The notes beneath the pieces were generated by a model. The model saw only the letters and a list, made by a program, of their open reading frames with translations, was not told the origin of the DNA and did not search any database. From Natronocella acetinitrilica (lineage in GTDB: Bacteria; Pseudomonadota; Gammaproteobacteria; Nitrococcales; Aquisalimonadaceae), in NCBI RefSeq assembly GCF_024170285.1, contig NZ_JALJXV010000001.1:372001-436000 (forward strand): a DNA stretch of 64,000 nt. Reading direction: 5' to 3'. The position numbers were made by a program, and so were the translations under genes. Positions 1 to 8,808 of this stretch are shown here, piece by piece (position 1 is the stretch's first letter; every line of letters begins with the position of its first letter).

Positions 1-78
1 GCAGGGGCAAGGAGAGTGGCGGAGAACAGCAACGTTATATTGGGCCAGGAATCTGGTCCCACTCGGAGTTGAAGACCA

Positions 79-516
79 ATGGACATATTCATGCGCGCCG
101 CCATTGAGGAAGCGGAACTCGGCCGGGAGGAGGGCGGCATCCCGATCGGATCCGTACTGGTTCACGAAGGAAGGATCATCGGACGGGGCCATAATCGGCG
201 CGTGCAGACCGGCAGCGCCGTGCTGCACGGGGAAATGGACGCGCTGGAGAATGCCGGCCGGCTGCCGGGGCGCACCTACCGGGAAAGCATCCTCTACACC
301 ACGCTTTCTCCCTGCGCCATGTGCTCCGGCGCAATCCTGCTCTACGGCATCCCCCGGGTCGTGGTCGGCGAGAACCGCACTTTCATGGGCGAGGAAGCCT
401 TGCTGAGGGAGCGTGGCGTGCTGGTGGAAGTTCTGGACGACCAGCGCTGCATCGAGCTGATGCGGGGCTTTATTGCCGAAAAGCCAGACCTGTGGAACGA
501 GGATATCGGTCGCTGA
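79..516 (+). CDS. Cytosine deaminase, yeast Fcy1-like
   Basis: Predicted zinc-dependent deaminase converting cytosine to uracil and ammonia for pyrimidine salvage in the cytoplasm. Zinc and catalytic residues are visible: H50 and E52 in LHGEMDAL, and C79/C82 in SPCAMCSGA. The segments GRGHN-R-Q-GSA-LHGE, LYTTLSPC-MC-GAI, YGIPR-VVGEN and the C-terminal W-EDIG follow yeast cytosine deaminase closely (recalled, not aligned by software). The length of 145 aa is near the yeast enzyme's. The ATG follows a GGAG about ten bases upstream. The stop codon abuts the stop of the convergent cobU. A tRNA-adenosine or guanine deaminase is less likely because those usually carry HAE rather than HGE. Confidence 0.8.
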   Translation: MDIFMRAAIEEAELGREEGGIPIGSVLVHEGRIIGRGHNRRVQTGSAVLHGEMDALENAGRLPGRTYRESILYTTLSPCAMCSGAILLYGIPRVVVGENRTFMGEEALLRERGVLVEVLDDQRCIELMRGFIAEKPDLWNEDIGR

Positions 517-1065
517 TCATGGGCTGAGAATCGTCGGCTCGCCCTTGAGCCAGACTGGCATGCCCGCCACCGACAGGACAACCGTCTCACAGCGTGCCGC
601 CAGGTCCTGATTCAACCAGCCGAGCCGATCCGCAAAACGCCGGGTAAGGGCATCCATACCGATGATGCCCAGCCCCACTTCGTTGCTCACGATCACCACG
701 GGCCCCGGATAAACCTCCAGGGCAGCGAGAAATTCCGATACACCCTGGTCCACATCGCCAGCGTGGAGGAGATTGCTGAGCCACAGGCTCATGCAGTCGA
801 TGAGCAGGCAAGGCGCGGCGGACGCGTGCCGCTGCAGTACCGCAGCAAGGTCCAGAGGCTCTTCCTCAAGCCTCCAGTCCGCCGGGCGGCGCTCACGATG
901 GTGTCGAATGCGCTGCACCATCTCGTCGTCCCCGGCCTCCGCCGTTGCGACGTACACCACTGCCCGCCCCGCCGCTGCGGACAAGCTCTCCGCCATGGCG
1001 CTCTTGCCCGAACGGATGCCGCCTAGAACCAGTGCATGCCCCAAAGTCCTGTCGCTCCCAACCAT
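517..1065 (-). CDS. cobU: Adenosylcobinamide kinase / adenosylcobinamide-phosphate guanylyltransferase
   Basis: Bifunctional enzyme of cobalamin nucleotide-loop assembly. It phosphorylates adenosylcobinamide and then transfers GMP from GTP. The N-terminal P-loop GGIRSGKS (residues 15-22) and the HHRERRPADW segment (about 55-64), which contains the histidine expected to carry GMP, are both present. The motif LLIDCMSLWLSNLL and a later ISNEVGLGI-type stretch (VSNEVGLGIIG) fit the family. At 182 aa it is of normal length. It stands alone here with no other cobalamin genes nearby, so it may serve salvage. It converges on the cytosine deaminase gene with no gap. Confidence 0.9.
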   Translation of the reverse strand: MVGSDRTLGHALVLGGIRSGKSAMAESLSAAAGRAVVYVATAEAGDDEMVQRIRHHRERRPADWRLEEEPLDLAAVLQRHASAAPCLLIDCMSLWLSNLLHAGDVDQGVSEFLAALEVYPGPVVIVSNEVGLGIIGMDALTRRFADRLGWLNQDLAARCETVVLSVAGMPVWLKGEPTILSP

Positions 1066-1191
1066 GAATTGCGTATCAGTCTAACGCCTGCCGCCCAATC
1101 TGCGTTTTCGTGCACGGCGTCACAGGAACCGCTGGAGAATCTGCTAGCTTGTACAATCCTTGTATATTTTATGTATAGGACGAAAGCGCTC

Positions 1192-1935
1192 ATGGTTCGA
1201 CTTGCCATTCTGCACAAGACCCTACCCAGCTATATCGCCAGCTCCGAACAGGAGGAACTGCGGCACCTCGAACTGGCCTTCAGCAGCAGCGATCCAGCCA
1301 GCTTCCTCCAGGAAGTGGGCAAGCAGAACCTCCAGGTCCTGGTTCTGGACCTGGCCCTGCTGGGCCCGGACCCCGTCGAGTACGTGGAGCACCTGGAGAA
1401 GCTGGCGAAACCCGAGATGACGCTGATCGTCTACGCCTTCGCCAAGTGGGAGACCGTGGAGGCCTTGCGGGCAGAGAAGCGCCACATCATGCGGGCGCCA
1501 CTCAGCGTCCGGGCGCTGCGCTCGAACCTGATCAGCCTCATCGTCAAGCAACTGACGCCGGGGCGTATGGGTTCATCGTCACAGACACCAGCCCGCGCAA
1601 TTGGCAGCAGCGTCGCGGCACTGGTAGACCAGCAGGCACCGGCACGCCGCTACGATGACGTGCAGCTCGCCTCGCTGCAGGAAATCGAGTCGGTGGTGGA
1701 CTGCGAATGTCCCAACCAGGTGGCGGATCTGGTTCTCAGCCTGGGCGCTTTCGAGGATTACTCGGCCAACTGCAAGAACCGCAATGAAGCGGATGCCGCC
1801 GTTCACGCCATGCTCTACAGGGCAACCGGCCAGGCACGGGCCATCATGGAAGAAGCGCTGGGCCGGCTCTGCCAGCACGAGAACATCGACGTCAACGACA
1901 TCCCCGCGCGGGTGAACAGCGTCCGTCAGGTCTGA
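1192..1935 (+). CDS. Degenerate receiver-like protein with a DCECPN C-terminal domain, function unknown
   Basis: A 247-residue protein in two parts. Residues 1-120 look like a CheY-type receiver: an aspartate at D53 in LVLDLALLGP, then TLIVYAF and a RAP in place of the usual K-P. The N-terminal acidic pair is missing (AILHKTLPSY), so normal phosphotransfer is doubtful. After a polar linker, residues 155-235 form a helical domain with DCECPNQVADLVLSLGAFEDYS and cysteines C171, C173, C194 and C227. I recall similar tails on some MerR-type regulators but cannot confirm it. No DNA-binding domain is visible. ATG 1192 has AGGA 11 bases upstream; an in-frame ATG at 1171 is the alternative. AT-rich promoter-like sequence (TTGTAC-N17-TGTATA, 1149-1177) lies just before. 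Confidence 0.6.
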   Translation: MVRLAILHKTLPSYIASSEQEELRHLELAFSSSDPASFLQEVGKQNLQVLVLDLALLGPDPVEYVEHLEKLAKPEMTLIVYAFAKWETVEALRAEKRHIMRAPLSVRALRSNLISLIVKQLTPGRMGSSSQTPARAIGSSVAALVDQQAPARRYDDVQLASLQEIESVVDCECPNQVADLVLSLGAFEDYSANCKNRNEADAAVHAMLYRATGQARAIMEEALGRLCQHENIDVNDIPARVNSVRQV

Positions 1936-1943
1936 TCCGTTCC

Positions 1944-1963
1944 ACCACCGCTGCAGCGGTGGT
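1944..1963. repeat. Perfect 20-bp palindrome between genes
   Basis: ACCACCGCTG is followed directly by CAGCGGTGGT, a perfect palindrome nine bases after the stop of the degenerate-receiver gene. No T-run follows on either strand, so it is a stem that could stall or protect a 3' end rather than a classical intrinsic terminator. It could also be a protein-binding site ahead of mtgA. Confidence 0.5.
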
Positions 1964-2016
1964 TCAGGCGCCGATTCGGGCTTGGCCCGCCGTATCCCTT
2001 CAGACACACTCGAGCA

Positions 2017-2757
2017 ATGAACTCGCGAAAGGATCGCAGCCGGCACAAGCGGCGATGGCACTGGCGCAGCCTCCTGCGCTGGCTGCTCATTGCCGTTCTT
2101 GCCTTTTTGCTGGCAAACATACTGATGGTTGCGGGCCTGCGCTGGGTGAATCCGCCCACCACGGCTTTCGTCGTGCAACACAATTGGGCCGCATTCTGGT
2201 CGGACGACCTGGACCGCGCCAGACGCCAATGGGTGGGCTGGGACGACATTTCCCCGCAGATGGCGCTGGCCGTCATCGCCGCCGAGGATCAGCGCTTCCC
2301 CCGTCACCGGGGTTTCGACATGGACTCCATCGCCGACGCGGTGGCGGATTATCGCCGTACCGGCCGCGTTCGCGGCGCCAGCACCATCAGCCAGCAGACC
2401 GCAAAGAACCTGTTCCTGTGGCCCGGGCGCAGCCTGTTTCGCAAGGGGATTGAGGCGGGCTACACCGTCCTGATCGAGGGCCTCTGGCCGAAGCAACGCA
2501 TCCTCGAGGTCTACCTCAATGTGGCCCAGTTCGGCCCGGACATCTATGGGGTGGAGGCAGCGAGCCAGGCCTACTTCGGCAAACCGGCATCACAGCTCAC
2601 CGCTGCCGAAGCGGCGCTGATGGCCGCCGTGCTGCCCAACCCGGTGCGGTTCCGCGTTGATCGCCCGTCGGAGTACGTGCGCGGCCGACAACAATGGATT
2701 CAGCGACAGATGCGGCAACTCGGCGACACGCGGTACCTGGAACAACTAGCGCGCTGA
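2017..2757 (+). CDS. mtgA: Monofunctional biosynthetic peptidoglycan glycosyltransferase
   Basis: Polymerises lipid II into glycan strands at the outer face of the inner membrane (family GT51). A basic N-terminus and one membrane anchor (about residues 21-42) precede the catalytic domain. GT51 motifs are clear: [14 protein letters not shown] with catalytic E90, [35 protein letters not shown] with the second glutamate, and [32 protein letters not shown]. At 246 aa it has no transpeptidase domain, which separates it from class A PBPs. The convergent small secreted-protein gene ends two bases after its stop. Confidence 0.95.
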   Translation: MNSRKDRSRHKRRWHWRSLLRWLLIAVLAFLLANILMVAGLRWVNPPTTAFVVQHNWAAFWSDDLDRARRQWVGWDDISPQMALAVIAAEDQRFPRHRGFDMDSIADAVADYRRTGRVRGASTISQQTAKNLFLWPGRSLFRKGIEAGYTVLIEGLWPKQRILEVYLNVAQFGPDIYGVEAASQAYFGKPASQLTAAEAALMAAVLPNPVRFRVDRPSEYVRGRQQWIQRQMRQLGDTRYLEQLAR

Positions 2758-2759
2758 GC

Positions 2760-3137
2760 CTATTCCTCGGCCTCCGGCTCCAACTCCGGCTGCTCCTCGG
2801 TGGCCGCCCGCCAGGCCCGCTCAAGGCGGTCCATGGCCCCGGCAAGCCCCGTGCGGGCGCGTTCCAGCTGCTCTTCGGAGGCGCCGCGCAGGCGCTCCAG
2901 CTCAATCTGGGTTTCCGACCAGGCGCGGTCCAGCCGCTCACGGGTCTCCCGCGACAACTGATCCGCCTGACGGCCCGCCTCCGCCATGCGTTCCTCCCAG
3001 CTGCGCACGCGCTCGGCCTCAGCGCCGTCCTGCTCGGACATGGACTCTTGCTCCGACGGGATGACCTCGTCTTCCGCGAATGCGGGACTCAGCAGAAAGG
3101 CAGACAGCAGGACTGTCATCAGTAAGCGGCTCGCCAT
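2760..3137 (-). CDS. Small secreted coiled-coil protein, function unknown
   Basis: A 125-residue protein not recognised as a named family. An N-terminal signal peptide is visible (MASRLLMTVLLSAFLLSPAFA, split after AFA), so it should be periplasmic. The mature part is highly charged, rich in Glu, Arg and Gln, with heptad-like spacing from about residue 40 to 115 (ERVRSWEERMAEAGRQ and similar), predicting a helical or coiled-coil rod. It ends in an acidic tail of alternating Glu, Pro and Ala. GGAG lies seven bases before the ATG. The 115 bases upstream hold a weak promoter-like TTGATG-N17-CATTAG on the minus strand and nothing else I can name. Confidence 0.6.
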   Translation of the reverse strand: MASRLLMTVLLSAFLLSPAFAEDEVIPSEQESMSEQDGAEAERVRSWEERMAEAGRQADQLSRETRERLDRAWSETQIELERLRGASEEQLERARTGLAGAMDRLERAWRAATEEQPELEPEAEE

Positions 3138-3252
3138 GACGATTCTCCATTGTGATCAAGCACCCTTCTCGCTCTGCTAATGGGGCTGACCCGGGCCCAC
3201 ATCAAGTGCCGCCGATCAGCGACAGCGAGAAACCATGAAAACGATCCCCAGC

Positions 3253-4707
3253 TCACAGCGCCCAAAGGTCCAAGAAGTCGTTTACCGCCATCTTCTCCAG
3301 CGTCTTCTGCCTGTCGCAGGCTGCCCGGATGGCGTTCGCCTGGCGCGGGGCAAAGCGGGTGGCCAGTGCACGCTCGAACTTGTCCTGCAGGAGCGGGATG
3401 CCTTCCTTGCGCCGACGACGGTGGCCGACCGGGTAGTCCACCGCGACCCGGTCGGTGCTGGACCCATCCTTGAAGAACACCTGCACGGCGTTGCCGATGG
3501 AGCGCTTCTTCGGGTCCAGATAGTCCTTGGAGAAAGTCTTGTTCTCGGTGACTTCCATGCGCTTGCGCAGGGCGTCGATGCGGGGATCGGTGGCGACATG
3601 GCCCTCGTAGTCGTCGGCGGTAAGGCGGCCAAAAATGAGCGGGACGGCCACCATGTACTGGATGCAGTGATCCCGGTCAGCGGGGTTGTCCAGGGGTCCG
3701 GTCTTATCGATGATGCGCACCCCGGCCTCCTGGGTCTCGATGACCACCCGGTCAATTTCATCGAGACGATCGCGCACCTGTTCATGCAGTGCCACGGCCG
3801 CCTCGACGGCGGTCTGGGCGTGGAATTCCGCCGGGTAGGAGATCTTGAACAGGATGTTCTCCATGACGTAGCTGCCGTAGCCCTGGGAGAAGCGAAGCTT
3901 CTTGCCATTGAAGAGCACGTCATTAAAGCCCCAGCCCTTTGCGGACAGCGCAGACGGATAGCCCATTTCGCCGGTCATGGTCATCAGCGCCAGGCGCACG
4001 CCCCGGGCGGTGGCATCCCCCGCCGCCCAGCTCTTGCGTGAGCCGGTGTTGGGCGCATGGCGGTAGGTGCGCAGGGCGGAGCCGTCGATCCAAGCGTGGG
4101 ACAGCACGTTGATGACGTCGTCGCGGTTGCCGTCCAATAAGTGGCAGACCACGGCGCTGGTAGCGATGCGGCAGAGCATGACGTGGTCCAGGCCGACCCG
4201 GTTGAAGCTGTTCTCAATCGCGATCACGCCCTGGATCTCATGGGCCTTGATGGCGGCGGCAAGCACCTGGCGCATGGTGAGAGGCGATCTGCCCTCACGT
4301 ATATTGCGTCGACTGAGGTAGTCCGCCACGGCGAGGATGCCGCCGAGGTTGTCCGAGGGATGGCCCCACTCGGCGGCGAGCCAGGTGTCATTGAAGTCCA
4401 GCCAACGGATCATGGCGCCGATGTTGAAGGCGCCCTGGATCGGGTCCAGCCGGTAGGGCGTGCCGGGGACGCGCACCCCATCGGGCATGTCCGCACCCGG
4501 CACCACCGGCCCCAGCAGCTTGGTGCAGGCGGGGTACTGCAGGGCCAGCATGGCGCAGGCCAGGCTGTCCATGAGCATGTAGCGCGCGGTCTCGTAGGCC
4601 TCCTTGCTGTTGATCTGGTAGCCAGTCACGTAGTCGGCGATGGCCACCAGTTCCTTGTCGGGCTTGGGCCGCTTGCTGGATTTGACACCTTCGGTGGGCG
4701 AGGTCAT
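3253..4707 (-). CDS. prpD: 2-methylcitrate dehydratase PrpD
   Basis: Dehydrates 2-methylcitrate in the methylcitrate cycle for propionyl-CoA oxidation. The protein matches PrpD along its length: [72 protein letters not shown] and YPVGHRRRR. The chosen ATG at 4707 gives 484 aa, like the E. coli enzyme (483), and sits nine bases from GGAGG; the frame stays open to 4857 but the extra residues do not resemble the family. It is the last gene of the operon and is separated from prpF by 278 bases holding an inverted pair of 37-bp repeats. Co-occurrence with acnD/prpF is notable because AcnD can perform the same overall step. Confidence 0.95.
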   Translation of the reverse strand: MTSPTEGVKSSKRPKPDKELVAIADYVTGYQINSKEAYETARYMLMDSLACAMLALQYPACTKLLGPVVPGADMPDGVRVPGTPYRLDPIQGAFNIGAMIRWLDFNDTWLAAEWGHPSDNLGGILAVADYLSRRNIREGRSPLTMRQVLAAAIKAHEIQGVIAIENSFNRVGLDHVMLCRIATSAVVCHLLDGNRDDVINVLSHAWIDGSALRTYRHAPNTGSRKSWAAGDATARGVRLALMTMTGEMGYPSALSAKGWGFNDVLFNGKKLRFSQGYGSYVMENILFKISYPAEFHAQTAVEAAVALHEQVRDRLDEIDRVVIETQEAGVRIIDKTGPLDNPADRDHCIQYMVAVPLIFGRLTADDYEGHVATDPRIDALRKRMEVTENKTFSKDYLDPKKRSIGNAVQVFFKDGSSTDRVAVDYPVGHRRRRKEGIPLLQDKFERALATRFAPRQANAIRAACDRQKTLEKMAVNDFLDLWAL

Positions 4708-4866
4708 AGGCATGCTCCTCCCATGAGTGCGCTTGGAGTGAAGCGGGTTCGGCGTTGACGGAAGTATGGTTGCCGCCAGGGCAATGGCCAAGCGGGGCAG
4801 GAGCAGGATCAGGGAACGACAGGCGGAGGCGCCCTGGGCGTGGGCGGACGTAACCATCGCCGTTAC

Positions 4867-4904
4867 GGTGCGTTACGACGGCCTACGGCCTAACACACCC
4901 TACG
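4867..4904 (-). repeat. Intergenic palindromic repeat, copy A (inverted)
   Basis: Reads GGTGCGTTACGACGG then CCTACGGCCTAACACACC then CTACG. It is the inverted partner of the repeat at 4918-4954: the outer parts are complementary while the central palindrome differs (GGCCTACGGCC here). The two copies could fold into one long hairpin in the prpF-prpD interval. Confidence 0.7.
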
Positions 4905-4917
4905 TATGGCAGCGGCT

Positions 4918-4954
4918 CCCGTAGGGTGTGTTAGCGCGCAGCGCGTAACGCACC
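4918..4954 (+). repeat. Intergenic palindromic repeat, copy B
   Basis: A 37-bp unit beginning CCCGTAGGGTGTG, with a central palindrome TTAGCGCGCAGCGCGTAA and ending CGCACC. It is inverted relative to 4867-4904 and differs by a single base from the copy at 57631-57667, 53 kb away. It resembles the REP-like intergenic palindromes common in proteobacteria; I cannot assign it to a named family. Confidence 0.75.
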
Positions 4955-4985
4955 GCAACGGCGCCAATGAGGGCCCGCTCGCGTT

Positions 4986-6164
4986 CTAGAAGGAATCGCC
5001 GGGCACCCGCACCCAGCCCTCCATGAGCACCCGGGCGCTGCGGCCCATGACGGCCTTGGTCACTGTCCAGTCATTGCCATGGCGTGCGGCCTCGGCCCCC
5101 ACCCGCAGTGTTCCCGAGGGATGGCCGAAGGTCACACTGGTGCGCTCACCGCCGCCAGCCGCCAGGTTGACCAGAGTGCCCGGCACCGCCGCCGCAGCGG
5201 CAATGGCCACCGAGGCGGTGCCCATCATGGCGTGGTGGAGCTTGCCCATGGACATGGCGCGCACCAACAGATCCACGTCGGCGGCGACGATGCGCTTGCC
5301 GCTGGAAGCCGTGTAGTCCGCCGGCGCGGCCACGAAGGCCACCTTGGGCGTGTGCTGGCGCTTGGCGGCCTGGTCCGGGTGGTCGATGAGGCCCATGCGC
5401 ACCGCGCCATGGGCACGGATGGTCTCGAACATGGCAAGCGCCCGGGTGTCGCTGTTGATGGCATCCTGCAGTTCGGTGCCGGTGTAGCCAATGGTCTCGG
5501 CGTTGACGAAGATGGTCGGGATACCGGCGTTGATCATGGTAGCCTGCAAGGTGCCTACCCCGGGCACCTCGAGGTTGTCCACCGGATTGCCGGTGGGAAA
5601 CATGGCGCCCTCGCCGTCGGCGGGGTCCATGAACTCCACCGCTACCTCCGCCGCCGGAAAGGTCACGCCATCCAGCTCGAAGTCGCCGGTTTCCTGCACC
5701 ACACCATCGCTGATGGGTACCCGGTTGATGATGGTCTTGCCGATATTGGCCTGCCAGATACGGACGGTGGCGATGCCGTTGTCCGGGATACGTGCCGGGT
5801 CCACCAGGCCGTTGCTGATGGCGTACGGGCCCACCGCCGCCGACAGGTTGCCACAGTTACCGCTCCAGTCGACGAAGGGCTGATCGATGGAGACCTGGCC
5901 GAACAGGTAATCCACGTCGTGGTCCGGGCTCTCACTCTTCGACAGGATCACCGTCTTGCTGGTACTGGAGGTCGCACCGCCCATGCCGTCGGTGTGCTTG
6001 CCATAGGGGTCGGGGCTGCCGATCACCCGCAGTAGCAGGGCGTCCCGGGCCGGCCCAGGCTGTCGGGCCGCCTCGGGCAGGTCGTCCAGGCGGAAAAACA
6101 CCCCCTTGCTGGTACCGCCGCGCATGTAGGTGGCGGGTATACGGATCTGCGGTGCATGGGCCAT
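4986..6164 (-). CDS. prpF: AcnD-associated methylaconitate isomerase PrpF
   Basis: Accessory enzyme of the AcnD branch of the methylcitrate cycle, thought to isomerise the methylaconitate made by AcnD so that 2-methylisocitrate can be formed. Family features include RIPATYMRGGTSKGVFFRL at the N-terminus, GSPDPYGKHTDGMGGATSSTSK, WSGNCGNLSAAVGPYAI with a catalytic-type cysteine, and KLHHAMMGTASVAIAAAA. The ATG at 6164 gives 392 aa and lies six bases after GAGGA, which overlaps the end of acnD. The gap to acnD is ten bases, so the two are probably translated from one mRNA. Confidence 0.95.
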   Translation of the reverse strand: MAHAPQIRIPATYMRGGTSKGVFFRLDDLPEAARQPGPARDALLLRVIGSPDPYGKHTDGMGGATSSTSKTVILSKSESPDHDVDYLFGQVSIDQPFVDWSGNCGNLSAAVGPYAISNGLVDPARIPDNGIATVRIWQANIGKTIINRVPISDGVVQETGDFELDGVTFPAAEVAVEFMDPADGEGAMFPTGNPVDNLEVPGVGTLQATMINAGIPTIFVNAETIGYTGTELQDAINSDTRALAMFETIRAHGAVRMGLIDHPDQAAKRQHTPKVAFVAAPADYTASSGKRIVAADVDLLVRAMSMGKLHHAMMGTASVAIAAAAAVPGTLVNLAAGGGERTSVTFGHPSGTLRVGAEAARHGNDWTVTKAVMGRSARVLMEGWVRVPGDSF

Positions 6165-6174
6165 GGCACTATCC

Positions 6175-8775
6175 TCAGGCGACGGCTTCCGCTTCCAGGA
6201 AATCCTGGGCGAAACGCTGCAATACACCGCCCGCGTTGTAGATGGACACCTCTTCAGCGGTATCCAGACGACAGATCACGGTGATGTCATCACGGTCACC
6301 ATCCCGACGGTGGATCACCAGCGTGAGCTCGGCGCGGGGCGAGGGCTCGCCGACCACATCGAAGGTCTCGGTTCCGTCGATACCCAGCGTCTTGCGGGTG
6401 GTGCCGGGCTGGAACTCCAGCGGCAACACGCCCATGCCGATCAGGTTGGTACGGTGAATCCGCTCGAAACCCTCGGCAACGATGGCCTCCACGCCGGCCA
6501 GGCGCACGCCCTTGGCGGCCCAGTCCCGGGAGGAGCCCTGGCCGTAGTCGGCACCGGCGATGACGATGAGCGGCTGGCGGCGCTCCATGTAGGTTTCGAT
6601 GGCGTCCCACATGCGGGTCACAGTGCCCTCCGGCTCCAGGCGTGCGAGAGAGCCCTGCCGCACCGCACCGTTGTCGTCCCGGACCATTTCGTTCAACAGC
6701 TTGGGATTGGCAAAAGTTGCGCGCTGGGCGGTGAGATGGTCGCCCCGATGGGTAGCGTAGGAATTGAAGTCGTCCTCCGGCAGGCCCATCTTCGCCAGAT
6801 ACTCGCCGGCGGCGCTATCCGCCATGATGGCGTTGCTGGGTGAGAGGTGGTCGGTGGTGATGTTATCCCCGAGCACCGCCAGCGGCCGCATGCCTGTGAG
6901 GGTGCGCTCGGCAGCCAGTGCACCTTCCCAGTAGGGCGGGCGGCGGATATAGGTACTTTGCGCACGCCAGTCGTACAGCGGACTCACCTGCTCCGCTGAC
7001 GCTTTCTCGATGCGGAACATGGGCGTGTAGACCTTGCGGAAATGCTCCGGCTTCACATGCTCCCGGACGATGGTGTCGATCTCTTCGTCGCTGGGCCAGA
7101 GGTCCTTCAGTGTGACCGGATTGCCGTGGGTATCGGTACCCAACGCGTCTTTCTCGATGTCGAAACGCACGGTGCCCGCGATGGCGTAGGCCACGACCAG
7201 CGGTGGCGATGCGAGGAAGGCCTGCTTGGCGTAGGGGTGAATGCGGCCGTCGAAGTTGCGATTGCCGGAGAGCACCGCCACCGAGTAGAGATCCCGATCG
7301 ATGATTTCCTGCTGGATCTTCGGGTCCAGCGCCCCACTCATGCCGTTGCAGGTGGTACAGGCGAAGGCGACGATGCCGAAACCGAGCTGCTCCAATTCCG
7401 GCAGCAGGCCGGCGTCCTCCAGGTAGAGCTGCACGGCCTTGGAGCCCGGTGCCAGCGAGGACTTCACCCAGGGTTTGCGGGTCAGACCCAGGGCATTGGC
7501 CTTCCTGGCGAGCAGCGCGGCTGCGATGACATTGCGCGGGTTGCTGGTGTTGGTGCAGCTGGTGATGGCGGCGATGATGACGGCGCCATCGGGCATCAGG
7601 CCATCGTCGCTCTGCTCCCAGGGGCCGGCGATGCCGGCCTCGGTCAGTCCTGTGGTGGACACACGCTTGTGGGGGTTGGATGGCCCCGCCATGTTGCGCA
7701 CCACCGTAGAGAGATCAAAGCGCAGCACCCGTTCATAGTCTGCAGTCTTGAGATCATCGGCCCACAGACCCACGGTCCTGGCGTAGGTTTCCACCAGTTT
7801 CACCTGCTCCGGCTCGCGGCCGGTGAGGGTGAGGTAATCCAGTGTCTGCTGGTCGATGTAAAACATCGCCGCCGTGGCGCCGAATTCCGGCGTCATGTTC
7901 GAGATGGTGGCGCGGTCACCCACGGACAGCGCCTCCGCGCCTTCACCGTAGAACTCCAGGTAGGCGGACACGACCCGCTCCTTGCGCAGGAATTCGGTGA
8001 GGGCCAGCACGATGTCGGTGCAGGTAATGCCTGGCTGTGGCCGACCGGTGAGTTCCACACCGACGATATCCGGCAGGCGCATGTAGGAGGCGCGGCCGAG
8101 CATGACGCTTTCCGCCTCCAGGCCGCCAACGCCGATAGCCAGCACCCCCAGCGCGTCCACGTGGGGCGTGTGGCTGTCCGTCCCAACCAGCGTGTCGGGG
8201 AAGGCCACACCATCGCGGGACTCCACCACGGTGGACATCCGCTCCAGGTTGATCTGGTGCATGATGCCGTTGCCGGGCGGAATCACATCAACATTGTGAA
8301 AGGCCTGCTTGGTCCAGTTGATGAAGTGAAAGCGGTCGGCGTTGCGGCGATCCTCGATGGCCCGGTTCTTCTCGAAAGCATCCTTCTCGAAACCGGCATG
8401 CTCCACCGCCAGCGAGTGGTCGACAATGAGCTGCGTCGGCACCACCGGGTTGACCTTGGCCGGGTCGCCGCCGCGTTCGGCGATGGCGTCACGCAGGCCG
8501 GCCAGGTCCACCAATGCCGTCTGGCCGAGAATGTCGTGGCAGACCACCCGGGCCGGGAACCAGGGAAAGTCCAGGTCCTGCCGGCGATCGATGATCTGGG
8601 TCAGGCAGTCCCGCAAGGCCGATGGCTCGCAGCGCCGCACCAGGTTTTCCGCGAGCACCCGGGACGTGAATGGTAGACCGTCGTAGGCACCGGGGCGGAT
8701 GTCCTCCACCGCCGCACGTACGTCGAAGTAGTCCAGCCTGGTGCCGGGTAGCGGCTTGCGGTACTGCTTGTTCAT
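6175..8775 (-). CDS. acnD: Fe-S 2-methylcitrate dehydratase / 2-methylisocitrate dehydratase AcnD
   Basis: Aconitase-superfamily [4Fe-4S] enzyme acting on 2-methylcitrate. Cluster cysteines are visible in ITSCTNTSNPRNV and ACTTCNGMSG. Substrate-loop motifs include GTDSHTPHVDALGVLAIGVGG, DNITTDHLSPSNAI and GADYGQGSSRDWAAKG. The protein of 866 aa has the AcnA/AcnD arrangement with a C-terminal swivel domain. The ATG at 8775 is preferred because GAGG is six bases upstream; a GTG at 8781 is possible. Its position between prpC and prpF and the presence of prpF argue for AcnD rather than housekeeping AcnA. Confidence 0.93.
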   Translation of the reverse strand: MNKQYRKPLPGTRLDYFDVRAAVEDIRPGAYDGLPFTSRVLAENLVRRCEPSALRDCLTQIIDRRQDLDFPWFPARVVCHDILGQTALVDLAGLRDAIAERGGDPAKVNPVVPTQLIVDHSLAVEHAGFEKDAFEKNRAIEDRRNADRFHFINWTKQAFHNVDVIPPGNGIMHQINLERMSTVVESRDGVAFPDTLVGTDSHTPHVDALGVLAIGVGGLEAESVMLGRASYMRLPDIVGVELTGRPQPGITCTDIVLALTEFLRKERVVSAYLEFYGEGAEALSVGDRATISNMTPEFGATAAMFYIDQQTLDYLTLTGREPEQVKLVETYARTVGLWADDLKTADYERVLRFDLSTVVRNMAGPSNPHKRVSTTGLTEAGIAGPWEQSDDGLMPDGAVIIAAITSCTNTSNPRNVIAAALLARKANALGLTRKPWVKSSLAPGSKAVQLYLEDAGLLPELEQLGFGIVAFACTTCNGMSGALDPKIQQEIIDRDLYSVAVLSGNRNFDGRIHPYAKQAFLASPPLVVAYAIAGTVRFDIEKDALGTDTHGNPVTLKDLWPSDEEIDTIVREHVKPEHFRKVYTPMFRIEKASAEQVSPLYDWRAQSTYIRRPPYWEGALAAERTLTGMRPLAVLGDNITTDHLSPSNAIMADSAAGEYLAKMGLPEDDFNSYATHRGDHLTAQRATFANPKLLNEMVRDDNGAVRQGSLARLEPEGTVTRMWDAIETYMERRQPLIVIAGADYGQGSSRDWAAKGVRLAGVEAIVAEGFERIHRTNLIGMGVLPLEFQPGTTRKTLGIDGTETFDVVGEPSPRAELTLVIHRRDGDRDDITVICRLDTAEEVSIYNAGGVLQRFAQDFLEAEAVA

Positions 8776-8808
8776 GACCACCTCACTCAGGACGCTTGCA
8801 TTCGCCGG

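Noticed and set aside
3235-4041. Long plus-strand frame opposite prpD, and similar frames opposite acnD, sucA, lpdA, aceE and hisF
   Set aside because: Antisense frames in GC-rich codons. The minus- or plus-strand partner is a clear conserved gene in each case.
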